Source of the DNA: an uncultured Eubacteriales bacterium
GTDB lineage: Bacteria > Bacillota > Clostridia > Oscillospirales > CAG-272
Reading direction: 5' to 3'
Assembly (NCBI GenBank): GCA_934365155.1
Contig: CAKRMZ010000024.1
Coordinates: 1-23,718 of the forward strand
Length of the DNA: 23,718 nucleotides
This document shows, piece after piece, positions 15,736 through 22,611 of this stretch; within the stretch, counting starts at the first letter, position 1, and each line of letters opens with the position of its first letter. Both the position numbers and the translations under genes were made by a program. The notes under the pieces are model-generated. The model saw nothing but the letters and a program-made list of their open reading frames with translations, searched no databases and had not been told where the DNA came from.

Positions 15736-17028
15736 TTATTGGGCGTCCTTAAATTCACAGGCGCGATAGAGCATTTGCACTGCTTCTGCTCGGCTGAGCG
15801 CGGAAAGCGGCGCGATATTTCCGTCTCCGGTGCCGACAATGATGCCGTTTTCACATAAAGCTGCCAGCGAATCCTGTGCCCATGCAGGCGCTGTGCTTTG
15901 ATCGTCAAAATGCATGCTGGAAACCGGCTTTCCGATATCCATTAATCTTGCCAATACGGTAGCGGCTTCTGCACGGGTGATGACTTCCTTCGGTGAAAAA
16001 TACAGTCCGCTGTCTAACCTTGTTCCGTTTATAATTCCTAAACGATAGGCGACGGACAGATACGGTTTCGCGGTGCTCTCGATTTGATCGTCATCGGCAA
16101 AAGGCGTGCCGGTTGATAATGCGATATAATCATCGTATCCCAAGGCTTTCATTGCCATTGATACAAATTCTTCTCTTGTGACGTTTTTGTCCGGGTAGAA
16201 GTATACGGAGGAACCAACGGTTTCACCGGAAATAACGCCGGCTTTTGCCATTTTGACCGCTGCATAATAGGCCCAATGATTTGTCATATCGCAATAGGAT
16301 ATGCCTCCGGATTTTTCAATTTGTATTTGGACGGTTGCCGGAGTGCTTTGGTTGCCGTACTGGTCGCTGACCGTATAGGAGAAATGATCTTTTCCGCGGT
16401 AATTGCCGTAGGGTGTATAACAAATTTGACCGCTTTCATCATCTACGATATAGAGCGTGCCGTGTTCGGGATATTTGCATATTTCGAATTTTATATGATC
16501 TCCCTCCGGGTCTGTTGCACACAGGGAAGCAAAAACGGGAATTCCTTTTTCGGTTTTCAGCGATACATCTTCCGCATCCGGTGCGAAATTCATTTCTTGG
16601 AGGATATAGAGATTGCATTGAATATTGTGACCGGCATCCGATCCGACCGGCATAAATTCAAAAGCAGCCTCATTGCTTTCTCCGGGAAGAAAGCGAAGCG
16701 CGCTGAGAGCCGAAGAAGAAATTGTTTGCTCCAGCAAAACGTCAATGGCTCCGAGCTTTAACACTCCGTCCGAAACTTCGGGAAGGGATGTGATTTTGAT
16801 TCCGTCAATATTTTTTGTTCCGAGTGCATTGCAGAAATCATCCTCATCAAAGCGGATTTCATAACCGCGGATGCCGGTTTTTATCATAACGGTTCGTTTT
16901 TCTAAGATCGAAATGCCCGGCGAAACCAAGGTTTCGGTCTCGGGTTTGTCGATTGCCAATACATAAATTCCCAAGGCACAAAGGAGCGCCAATGATAGGA
17001 TAACAGCAAAAAGTTTTTTGTTTTGCAT
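15736..17028 (-). CDS. Secreted surface protein with Ig/cadherin-like domain and three SLH domains
   Basis: Exported, cell-wall-associated protein of 430 residues. A hydrophobic N-terminal segment at 6-25 is a signal peptide or anchor. Residues 35-150 are an unrecognised beta-rich region. Residues 150-228 resemble a cadherin/Ig-like repeat (ATDPEGDHIKFEI, GTLYI, CYTPYGNYRGKDHFSYTVSDQYG). Three S-layer homology domains follow at about 232-286, 289-348 and 353-415, each with the RxE-type motif near its end (TREEF, TRAEAA, SRAEAV), expected to bind pyruvylated wall polysaccharide. GGAGG (17036-17040) is 7 nt before the ATG. It is a single-gene unit, divergent from the radical SAM gene. Function beyond wall attachment is unknown. 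Confidence 0.88.
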   Translation of the reverse strand: MQNKKLFAVILSLALLCALGIYVLAIDKPETETLVSPGISILEKRTVMIKTGIRGYEIRFDEDDFCNALGTKNIDGIKITSLPEVSDGVLKLGAIDVLLEQTISSSALSALRFLPGESNEAAFEFMPVGSDAGHNIQCNLYILQEMNFAPDAEDVSLKTEKGIPVFASLCATDPEGDHIKFEICKYPEHGTLYIVDDESGQICYTPYGNYRGKDHFSYTVSDQYGNQSTPATVQIQIEKSGGISYCDMTNHWAYYAAVKMAKAGVISGETVGSSVYFYPDKNVTREEFVSMAMKALGYDDYIALSTGTPFADDDQIESTAKPYLSVAYRLGIINGTRLDSGLYFSPKEVITRAEAATVLARLMDIGKPVSSMHFDDQSTAPAWAQDSLAALCENGIIVGTGDGNIAPLSALSRAEAVQMLYRACEFKDAQ

Positions 17029-17083
17029 AGTGAAACCTCCTTTTTTCGTGACACAGATAGTTTGTCCTTACCGGGGAAAAATA

Positions 17084-17112
17084 TACATAAAACGCAAATT
17101 TGAGATATACAA
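17084..17112 (-). promoter_or_regulatory. Possible promoter of the SLH protein gene
   Basis: On the minus strand TTGTAT (17112-17107), 17 bp, and TATGTA (17089-17084) give an acceptable but imperfect sigma-A promoter, 56 bp before the ATG. I could not find an equally good one for the divergent radical SAM gene in the same 142-bp gap. Confidence 0.45.
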
Positions 17113-17170
17113 ACACAGGATTTTGTGATAAACTGAAGAGGATGAAAAATATATTTTAGGGAGGCGACTC

Positions 17171-18679
17171 ATGAATTCACCAGATAAGCAGCCAAAAACC
17201 GTTGTCTTAGTTGCTTTTTATAATTCAAAAGCGTTAGGTGTTCGCTATTTGGAGACGGCGCTGAGACGGTGTGATTATCATGTTGTTACGGTATTTTTCA
17301 AAAATTTCAACAGTGTGAATCCGCAAAAATGCACGGAATATGAGCTATCGCTTCTTTGTGATCTGATTCAAAAATATGACCCTTGCATGATCGGCTTGTC
17401 GGTAATGAGCTCCATGTATTTGGATACCGTCAATGATATGATTTCCCGCTTGCAGAAGGATTTTAGCATTCCGCTTTGCGCGGGAGGAGCCTTTGCCAGC
17501 ATGTTCCCGGAATATTTTTTGGAGCGCGGTGTTGACTATGTGATCCGTTCGGACGGGGAGCGTGCCATTTGCCGGCTGGCGGATGCGGTTGTAAACAAAA
17601 GTGATTATACATGGATTCCGTCGCTGTGCTATAAAAAAGAGGGCAAGGTTTTCCGAAATGAGATTTCGGATATTGCGGTGGATATTGATGAATACGGTAT
17701 CCCCGCTGTGAAATGCGACGATGCATATATGATTGATCATGACACTTTGCATACGGGTGATCCTCAGCTTGATACACGCTCTTATGAAGTGATTGCTTCA
17801 CGGGGCTGTCCTTTTACCTGTTCTTATTGCTGCTGCGTGAATTTGCACCGACTGATGCCGAAAGGAACGCCGGCTGTACGCAGTCGTTCCGTTGAGAGTG
17901 TCATCGAGGAATTAAAGACGGCCAAACGCATATGCAAAAAGTTAGTATATGTACATTTTTATGATGAAATTTTTCCTACCACGCCCGGCTGGGTGGATCA
18001 TTTTATTGAGGAATATAAAAAGCATATTGCACTTCCTTTTACGATATGGTCTCACCCTAAAATGGTTAAGGCCGAGGTCCTTAAAAAGCTGAAAAAGGCA
18101 GGGCTTATGGAGGTGGTAATGGGAATACAATCCGGCTCGGACCATATTCGGAAAGGGGTGTTTCATCGGTATGAAACACGGGAGGATATTCTCAAAGCCT
18201 GCAGGACAATTAAAGAATGCGGAGTGTTTTGGGCAAGCTATGACTTTATGCTTCAGCATCCATTTGAAACCGTTGAAACAATGAAAGAAACTTACTACTT
18301 GGTCAAAGAGATGCAAAGGCCCTATGAGCTTCAGCTGCACGGATTGAATTTTCTGCCGGGGACGGATATTGTAAAAATGGCCATTGATGCGGGGCATCTG
18401 AGCGAAGAGGAAATGAATCATATCATGTATGCTCCCATGGCGGAGCAGTTTTCGGCATATTGGAAGCGTGAAAATGAGGTTGAAAGTCAGCTTTGGTATC
18501 AAATGACGTATTGCCAGCAGTTTAAGACATTGCGTCGGAAGATGTGGCGCTTCGAAGAAGAGCCTCTTGCACACCGTGCAGAGATTGAGGCACTCTATCA
18601 CAGAGGGCAGAAGCTTTATAAGCTTCGCTATCTCTACCGCAAGCTGAGAATTGCCGTAAAGGGTAAGTTTCATATATAA
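17171..18679 (+). CDS. Cobalamin-binding-domain radical SAM protein, substrate unknown
   Basis: An enzyme of the B12-binding radical SAM (BchE/methyltransferase-like) superfamily, 502 residues. The N-terminal ~150 residues have the Rossmann-like cobalamin-domain pattern (VVLVAFYNSKALGVRYLETAL, then IGLSVMSSMYLDTV, LCAGGAFASMFPEYFLERGVDYVIRSDGE), without an obvious DxHxxG histidine. The radical SAM site is CPFTCSYC, Cys213, Cys217, Cys220, immediately followed by two more cysteines (221, 222). A TIM-barrel body (YDEIFPTTPGWV, VVMGIQSGSDHIRKGVFHRYET) extends to about 420, then a basic helical tail rich in Arg/Lys/Tyr. AGGGAGG (17157-17163) precedes the ATG. It stands alone between two terminators, so neighbours give no clue to substrate. 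Confidence 0.85.
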   Translation: MNSPDKQPKTVVLVAFYNSKALGVRYLETALRRCDYHVVTVFFKNFNSVNPQKCTEYELSLLCDLIQKYDPCMIGLSVMSSMYLDTVNDMISRLQKDFSIPLCAGGAFASMFPEYFLERGVDYVIRSDGERAICRLADAVVNKSDYTWIPSLCYKKEGKVFRNEISDIAVDIDEYGIPAVKCDDAYMIDHDTLHTGDPQLDTRSYEVIASRGCPFTCSYCCCVNLHRLMPKGTPAVRSRSVESVIEELKTAKRICKKLVYVHFYDEIFPTTPGWVDHFIEEYKKHIALPFTIWSHPKMVKAEVLKKLKKAGLMEVVMGIQSGSDHIRKGVFHRYETREDILKACRTIKECGVFWASYDFMLQHPFETVETMKETYYLVKEMQRPYELQLHGLNFLPGTDIVKMAIDAGHLSEEEMNHIMYAPMAEQFSAYWKRENEVESQLWYQMTYCQQFKTLRRKMWRFEEEPLAHRAEIEALYHRGQKLYKLRYLYRKLRIAVKGKFHI

Positions 18680-18695
18680 AAAAGAATGCAAAAAG

Positions 18696-18741
18696 AAAGA
18701 ACGCCGGGCTGTGTTTTCACAAGTCTTTGGCGTTCTTTTTT
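18696..18741. terminator. Bidirectional terminator between the radical SAM gene and pyrR
   Basis: AAAGAACGCC (18696-18705) pairs with GGCGTTCTTT (18729-18738), with a T run to 18741. An inner TGTG/CACA pair lies in the loop. On the minus strand the stem is followed by TTTTTGCATTCTTTTTT, so it can also serve pyrR. Confidence 0.85.
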
Positions 18742-18757
18742 AGGTATCGCAGCGGAT

Positions 18758-19300
18758 TTAATGCTCGGCTTCGTTAATGACAACTTCGTTGACTCCGTCG
18801 GTTTCCGAAAGCCGAACTTCGATAATTTCATTTAAAGAAGAAGGAATATTTTTTCCTACAAAATTTGCTTTAATGGGCAGCTCGGCATGTCCGCGGTCGA
18901 TTAATGCCATCAGTTGAATGCGGGCGGGGCGGCCAATTGCGCAAACGGCTTCCATAGCTGCTCTGGCAGTGCGCCCCGTGAAAATAACATCGTCGATTAA
19001 TATCACTGTTTTTCCGACAACGGAAAACGGAAGGGTCTGCTCCGAAGGAGCCGGCTTTTCTACAATTTTGCTGATGTCATCCCGATAAAGTGAGATATTG
19101 ATCTTTCCTACCGGAACGCGGACTCCCTCAATTTTTTCAATATTATCGCAAATGCGGTTTGCTAAAGGAACGCCGCGGGTCTCGATCCCTAAAAGACAGA
19201 TGTTTTCAATTCCGTGGTTTTTTTCGATGATCTGATGGGAAAGGCGCACAAGAGTGCGTTGAATGTCCTCTTCCGTCATGATTTTAGCTTTAAATTTCAT
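18758..19300 (-). CDS. pyrR: Bifunctional pyr operon transcriptional regulator / uracil phosphoribosyltransferase
   Basis: RNA-binding attenuation protein that, with UMP, binds pyr mRNA leaders and favours termination; it also has weak uracil phosphoribosyltransferase activity. The PRPP-binding motif VILIDDVIFTGRTARAA is at 99-115, and DRGHAELPIKANFVGKNIPSS at 135-155 is a strong family block. Length 180 is normal. The ATG at 19300 has GAGGAA about 7-12 nt upstream. No other pyr gene lies in the window, and I see no PyrR-binding loop in its short leader, so its targets must be elsewhere. It follows the DUF4097 gene after a hairpin. The gene order here departs from the Bacillus lspA-ylyB-pyrR arrangement. 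Confidence 0.95.
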   Translation of the reverse strand: MKFKAKIMTEEDIQRTLVRLSHQIIEKNHGIENICLLGIETRGVPLANRICDNIEKIEGVRVPVGKINISLYRDDISKIVEKPAPSEQTLPFSVVGKTVILIDDVIFTGRTARAAMEAVCAIGRPARIQLMALIDRGHAELPIKANFVGKNIPSSLNEIIEVRLSETDGVNEVVINEAEH

Positions 19301-19320
19301 TCCTTATTCCTCTGATATTT

Positions 19321-19360
19321 GATTAAAACATCCCGATCGTTACAGCAGAGCGGGAATGTT
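19321..19360 (-). terminator. Hairpin after the DUF4097 gene
   Basis: On the minus strand AACATTCCCG (19360-19351) pairs with CGGGATGTT (19335-19327) with one bulged T, followed by TTTAATC. It overlaps the stop codon of the DUF4097 gene and may partly separate it from pyrR. Confidence 0.55.
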
Positions 19361-20192
19361 ACGGCTTGTTTCGGTCTTTTGCGGTGGTATCCGACCGGAG
19401 GTGAATCTCTCCGATTCCCCCGTTGATCTTTATGTTATTGGGACCGGAGCCGGTTGAGGTATTGTTGCTGACGGCTTTACCGTCCAAAGTGATTTCGCCG
19501 ATTCCTTTCTTCGTACGGATACAGTATTCGTCCATATTTCCGAGGAGGGTAATATTGGAGGTGCCTATCCCCAAATCAAAATCGCAGTTTCCGGTGAGTT
19601 TCGCGTGCAGATTCAATTTTCCGACACCCATATTTAAGTCTAAATCTTTGAAATGTCCGTCTTGAACCGTGATTTCTCCGGCACCGCCGTTGATTTTTGA
19701 TGTATTTGTTGCCGTTAGGTGTTTCATATTGACCTCACCCGCACCGAAAGTTAAACTGAGTGTGCCGGATGTTAATTGATTGATTGTCACTTTGCCGGCT
19801 CCGGCTTCAATTTGGACGGTATTTAGCGCCGTTCCTTCCGGGAGGCAAAGCTCTAAAACGGCATCACTGTTATAAAAACCCAAATGACGGTTTTTTTCCG
19901 TAATGCGAAGAAGTCCGTTTTCCTCTTCGATATCGAGATTTTTGCCATTGCTTTGCAGCTTGAAATGTTCACCGGTTTTGATGGATAAAGCGGAAGCTTT
20001 TATTTGAATTTTTAAGTCGGTAATATCGGAGGAAATTGTGTAATCTCTCATCTCACCGGGAGACTCGGATTTAGCAAAAACATATGAAAATCCGGAAACC
20101 GCAGCACTGGCTATGCCGCCTATAATACTGAAGCAAAGAAATATCGCAAAGGCTATGGCAGCATATTTGATTGCTTTTTGCCAAGAAGTCAT
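19359..20192 (-). CDS. DUF4097-family beta-repeat membrane protein
   Basis: A 277-residue protein with an N-terminal transmembrane helix (about 12-34) and a predicted extracytoplasmic right-handed beta-repeat region from about 55 on. A repeated turn is plain: GAGKVTI, GAGEVNM, GAGEITV, GVGKLNL, GIGTSNI, GIGEITL, GIGEIHL, about every 16-23 residues. DUF4097 proteins are commonly encoded beside LiaF/PspC-type envelope stress proteins; molecular function is not established. Its ATG overlaps the stop of the LiaF-like gene as ATGA, and GGAGGG is at 20203-20208, so the two are coexpressed and probably work together at the membrane. Confidence 0.85.
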   Translation of the reverse strand: MTSWQKAIKYAAIAFAIFLCFSIIGGIASAAVSGFSYVFAKSESPGEMRDYTISSDITDLKIQIKASALSIKTGEHFKLQSNGKNLDIEEENGLLRITEKNRHLGFYNSDAVLELCLPEGTALNTVQIEAGAGKVTINQLTSGTLSLTFGAGEVNMKHLTATNTSKINGGAGEITVQDGHFKDLDLNMGVGKLNLHAKLTGNCDFDLGIGTSNITLLGNMDEYCIRTKKGIGEITLDGKAVSNNTSTGSGPNNIKINGGIGEIHLRSDTTAKDRNKP

Positions 20193-20872
20193 TGGATTGT
20201 AATCCCTCCGAACATAGCGGTTCCGTTCACATAAACGGTGACAGTATTATGATCCGAATTTTGCGGCTTTTTATTGGAAATTCCACCGAAAATAGAATTG
20301 GAGTGAATTTTTATATTAACGTTTTCGGGAACAATAATGTCAATTCCGCCGAAAATTGCGCTGGCATTAATCACGCAATCCTGTTCGATAACGGCTTGCG
20401 TGAGGTCACATTTGATCGCTCCGAAAATTGCATTCAGTTCGGCGCCGTTAAATGCCTCTTTGTTGAAAGTTGTATTTTGACCCGAAAAAACAGCAAAGAC
20501 ATTTTTCGGTTGCTTTCCTTCTGCCTCCAAATTTTTGGAAATCGTCTGGCAGCGTCCTTGATGAAAACTTCCGAAAATCATTTTAAGTCCGATGATTACA
20601 ATAACAAACGGGATAAAAAGCTTCCATAGTAAACCAAAACTTATAATGTCTCGGCAGCATAATAAAAGCAGAACACCAAGCAAAATCCCCAACAGATTCC
20701 CGAATTTTTCATTACCGGAGAAAAGGCCGATTGCACAGGGAACGATAATAAATAAGGTCCACCAACCCTTAAAAAATAAGTTTATGTCAATGATATCGAG
20801 ACTGTTTAAGGCAATCAAAATACCGACTGCAATCAAGGCAATTCCCCATAGGATTTGATTCGATTTTTTCAT
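20189..20872 (-). CDS. LiaF-like membrane protein
   Basis: A 227-residue protein with four hydrophobic segments (about 7-25, 36-52, 55-73, 80-100) and a C-terminal beta region built from short AIFGG-type repeats (AIFGAIK, AIFGGIDIIVPENVNI, SIFGGIS, AMFGGITI), the pattern of the LiaF C-terminal and 'cell wall-active antibiotics response' domains. LiaF is known as a negative regulator of the LiaRS two-component system; no LiaS or LiaR lies in this window, so regulation through it is only inferred. The frame is open upstream to 20920, but the ATG at 20872 has GGAGAA upstream and begins MKKSNQILWG like relatives. First gene of the unit with DUF4097 and possibly pyrR. Confidence 0.85.
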   Translation of the reverse strand: MKKSNQILWGIALIAVGILIALNSLDIIDINLFFKGWWTLFIIVPCAIGLFSGNEKFGNLLGILLGVLLLLCCRDIISFGLLWKLFIPFVIVIIGLKMIFGSFHQGRCQTISKNLEAEGKQPKNVFAVFSGQNTTFNKEAFNGAELNAIFGAIKCDLTQAVIEQDCVINASAIFGGIDIIVPENVNIKIHSNSIFGGISNKKPQNSDHNTVTVYVNGTAMFGGITIQ

Positions 20873-20920
20873 AAAATTTCTCCGTTTAATAAACTGTAGT
20901 TTCAATTGTACACAGGGCAT

Positions 20921-20969
20921 CCGATTTTATATCGACAGCTTCCGAAATGGGATTTTATAATAAAATCGG
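20921..20969. promoter_or_regulatory. Inverted repeats around the LiaF-like promoter, candidate operator
   Basis: CCGATTTTAT (20921-20930) recurs inverted as ATAAAATCGG (20960-20969), and GATTTTAT/ATAAAATC (20951-20958, 20960-20967) forms a nearly continuous palindrome about A20959. The second site covers the -10 and spacer of the minus-strand promoter, the first lies just downstream of the likely start. This is a typical repressor arrangement, but the regulator is unknown. Confidence 0.5.
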
Positions 20970-20982
20970 TGGTAAATTACAA
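20954..20982 (-). promoter_or_regulatory. sigma-A promoter of the LiaF-like/DUF4097 unit
   Basis: On the minus strand TTGTAA (20982-20977), 17 bp, and TATAAA (20959-20954) lie 82 bp before the LiaF-like ATG. Outside this promoter and the inverted repeats, the 20873-21099 gap shows nothing I can assign. Confidence 0.65.
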
Positions 20983-21099
20983 AATCAGTTTACATCAAAT
21001 TTTACATTTTAGCAATAAGATTCATTAAAAAACATAAAAATGCCTGTGTATATTCGTATTATCTGCCGGATTGACCGAATCCATGAATATTGAGAGAGC

Positions 21100-21131
21100 A
21101 AAAAATCCCGATTGTGTAAACATTCGGGATT
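21100..21131 (-). terminator. Terminator of ogt
   Basis: AATCCCGA (21131-21124 on the minus strand) pairs with TCGGGATT (21111-21104), followed on the minus strand by a run of six T (21105-21100). It lies 29 nt after the ogt stop. Confidence 0.85.
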
Positions 21132-21159
21132 GTAATGTTTTCGGAGAACGATCCGGTCC

Positions 21160-21693
21160 TTATAGTGCCGTTCCTTTCTTTGGAACAAAAAGGCAACGCA
21201 TATCGGTATGCTCCAGTTTTAATAGCTCTATTTTCTTATCAATGCCGCCTGCATATCCGGTCAGACTCCCGTTTGCTCCTACCACACGGTGGCACGGAAT
21301 AATAACGGATATTTCGTTGTGGCCGACTGCCCCGCCGACCGCCTGTGCTGACATTTTTGCAAGGCCTGTTCTCTTTGCGATTTGTTTTGCGATCTCTCCG
21401 TATGTAATTGTGGTACCGTATGGAATCTTTATAAGAATCTTCCATACTTCCTGGCGGAACGGAGACCCGATCGGGTGAAGCGGTGGTGTGAAATCCGGTT
21501 CTCTGCCGTTAAAATAAATATCGAGCCAACGAACAGCCTCCCGAAGAATCGGAGTTTCCGCCTCCATATGTTCCGGCGGAAGATTGTCGGCATAAAATTT
21601 TTCGCCGTCAAACCAAAGACCGGTCAGCCCGATTTTGTCTGCTGCGAGCAGGATGCCGCCGAGCGGTGACACATAATGTTTGATATAAACCAT
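21160..21693 (-). CDS. ogt: Methylated-DNA--[protein]-cysteine S-methyltransferase
   Basis: Suicide repair protein that takes alkyl groups from O6-alkylguanine onto its active cysteine. The active site is IIPCHRV with Cys134, preceded by the recognition-helix region SAQAVGGAVGHN (115-126), where the classical arginine finger position is Gln117, and followed by NGSLTGYAGG (141-150). The N-terminal ribonuclease-H-like domain is at 1-75. Length 177 fits the Ogt type. GAGGTG (about 21704-21709) precedes the ATG. It is a single gene with its own promoter and terminator, and the last backbone gene before the tRNA fragment. Confidence 0.95.
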   Translation of the reverse strand: MVYIKHYVSPLGGILLAADKIGLTGLWFDGEKFYADNLPPEHMEAETPILREAVRWLDIYFNGREPDFTPPLHPIGSPFRQEVWKILIKIPYGTTITYGEIAKQIAKRTGLAKMSAQAVGGAVGHNEISVIIPCHRVVGANGSLTGYAGGIDKKIELLKLEHTDMRCLFVPKKGTAL

Positions 21694-21763
21694 TTTAACA
21701 CCTCAAAATAGTAATTAAAATCTATAGGCAACTTTAAGATGACGAACAGCCTTATAAAATTTT

Positions 21764-21775
21764 CAAAACGTTTTG
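21764..21775. promoter_or_regulatory. Perfect palindrome CAAAACGTTTTG in the ogt leader
   Basis: A 12-bp perfect palindrome with a central CG, located about 24-35 bp downstream of the predicted ogt transcription start. The position suits a repressor site. The central CG resembles LacI-family operators, but no regulator is identified. Confidence 0.4.
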
Positions 21776-21805
21776 TAATCAACGATACTTGATTGTTTTT
21801 ATATA

Positions 21806-21834
21806 ATTATAGTATATACCCGGATTTTTCTCAA
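21806..21834 (-). promoter_or_regulatory. sigma-A promoter of ogt
   Basis: On the minus strand TTGAGA (21834-21829), 17 bp, and a perfect TATAAT (21811-21806). Transcription should begin near 21799, giving a leader of about 105 nt. Confidence 0.75.
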
Positions 21835-21904
21835 CCGCTTCTTTCGGGTGGGGAGAAGGAGCATACGTTTTCTCTGCGGATTTGTGATTTGCTTTTCGGG
21901 CATA

Positions 21905-21955
21905 TACGATTTATCGTAAAGCGAAAACGTGCATTTTGATACAGAGAACGTTCTC
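21905..21955. promoter_or_regulatory. Two further perfect palindromes upstream of ogt
   Basis: TACGAT-TT-ATCGTA (21905-21918) and GAGAACGTTCTC (21944-21955) lie in the 333-nt gene-free stretch between ogt and the tRNA fragment. The second shares the central AACGTT with the palindrome at 21764-21775. Apart from these, the ogt promoter and the terminator at 21967-21997, I see nothing in this stretch. Confidence 0.35.
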
Positions 21956-21966
21956 GGCTTAGTGAA

Positions 21967-21997
21967 CAAAAAGCCCCGATACAATGGGGGCTTTTTG
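21967..21997 (-). terminator. Terminator downstream of the former tRNA-Arg gene
   Basis: CAAAAAGCCCC (21967-21977) pairs with GGGGCTTTTTG (21987-21997) over 11 bp. On the minus strand it lies 29 nt past the CCA end of the tRNA-Arg fragment, where a tRNA terminator belongs; it can act on both strands. Confidence 0.7.
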
Positions 21998-22026
21998 ACG
22001 GAAGCAGCTTTTTTGCTTCTGCTTGA

Positions 22027-22071
22027 TGGCGTTCCCGAGGTGATTCAAACACCCGATCTATCGCTTAGGAG
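22027..22071 (-). pseudogene. tRNA-Arg(CCU) 3'-half fragment, putative attachment site
   Basis: The minus strand carries 45 nt that map base for base to tRNA positions 32-76. In order they are: anticodon loop CTCCTAA with anticodon CCT (22071-22065), 3' anticodon-stem strand GCGAT, 5-nt variable loop AGATC, T stem GGGTG/CACCT with loop TTTGAAT, acceptor strand CGGGAAC, discriminator G and encoded CCA ending at 22027. The T stem pairs (one G-U). The normally invariant C56 of the T loop is T, a sign of decay. The sequence 5' of the loop (GACTT and beyond) cannot pair with GCGAT and shows no D arm or acceptor strand, so the 5' half is absent. A displaced 3' half with the break at the anticodon loop is the usual product of integration by a tyrosine recombinase. 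The element side is then to the right. Confidence 0.8.
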
Positions 22072-22174
22072 AAGTCTCGGAGGGGCATTTTTTTATTCCC
22101 TCGAAATCCTCAAAAATCCTTGATTTTACTGGCTTTTCCGAGATTTTAGTGTTAATCAATTCTCTTTTGAAATC

Positions 22175-22224
22175 TGCTAATTTTACGCCGTTTTTTCCCT
22201 TCATTTTAGCAAGGTATTAGCAAA
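22175..22224. repeat. Left ATTAGCA repeat cluster
   Basis: Three copies of the heptamer: TGCTAAT (22175-22181, inverted), TTAGCAA (22206-22212, first base missing) and ATTAGCA (22216-22222). They lie 104-153 bp from the tRNA fragment, a distance where recombinase or excisionase arm sites could lie. The same heptamer is dense at 23421-23581. Confidence 0.5.
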
Positions 22225-22259
22225 TCAAAGATTTTTGGTGAACGTCATTCAGTTAATAT

Positions 22260-22315
22260 GATACTCGTTGCGAGTGCTAAATCGCCGTAGCACTTTTTCG
22301 TTCTTTTCGAGTATC
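22260..22315 (+). other. Nested hairpin with terminator-like core
   Basis: An outer perfect arm GATACTCG (22260-22267) / CGAGTATC (22308-22315) encloses AGTGCTA (22273-22279) / TAGCACT (22288-22294) with an 8-nt loop and a TTTTT run ending at 22298. GAGTATC occurs once more at 22349-22355. A weak promoter, TTGGTG-16 bp-TATGAT (22235-22262), lies directly upstream. It may end a tiny RNA or be a DNA structure of the element; no gene runs into it. Confidence 0.45.
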
Positions 22316-22538
22316 TTATCAAATTCGTGTTTTTATTATACTGATTTTGAGTATCAATTTCAAGGTTTATTTGGGCATTAAAATGGCAAACCCTTCCGAT
22401 CTTGTGGTTCGGAATTAACCCCTTCACTTGTTTGAAATGGGAGAGCGTTTTTGGGGGGTGTTTTTTCAAAATTTCTTAAAAATTTTTTGAACGCAAAATA
22501 AGCCGCCTATTTTAAATTAGAGGTCAACAGACGGCGGG

Positions 22539-22567
22539 TAGAAATTTTCATATTTATGATGTATAAT
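22539..22567 (+). promoter_or_regulatory. sigma-A promoter of the GNAT gene
   Basis: TAGAAA (22539-22544), 17 bp, and a perfect TATAAT (22562-22567) lie 44 bp before the ATG. The -35 is imperfect (4 of 6). Confidence 0.6.
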
Positions 22568-22611
22568 ATGTGATATTGAAGATTGATAAATCGGAATTTG
22601 TGAGGATAAAA

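Noticed and set aside
19301..19358. PyrR-binding attenuator before pyrR
   Set aside because: No purine-rich binding loop with a conserved GAG-type core or antiterminator/terminator pair; the hairpin there better fits the end of the DUF4097 gene.
22027..22100. A complete tRNA-Arg gene
   Set aside because: No D arm or acceptor 5' strand precedes the loop, and the anticodon stem cannot pair.
21929..22123. Plus-strand 64-codon frame reading ...VIQTPDLSLRR...
   Set aside because: It is the antisense reading of a tRNA T arm and anticodon loop, a well-known source of false proteins; it led to the tRNA fragment instead.
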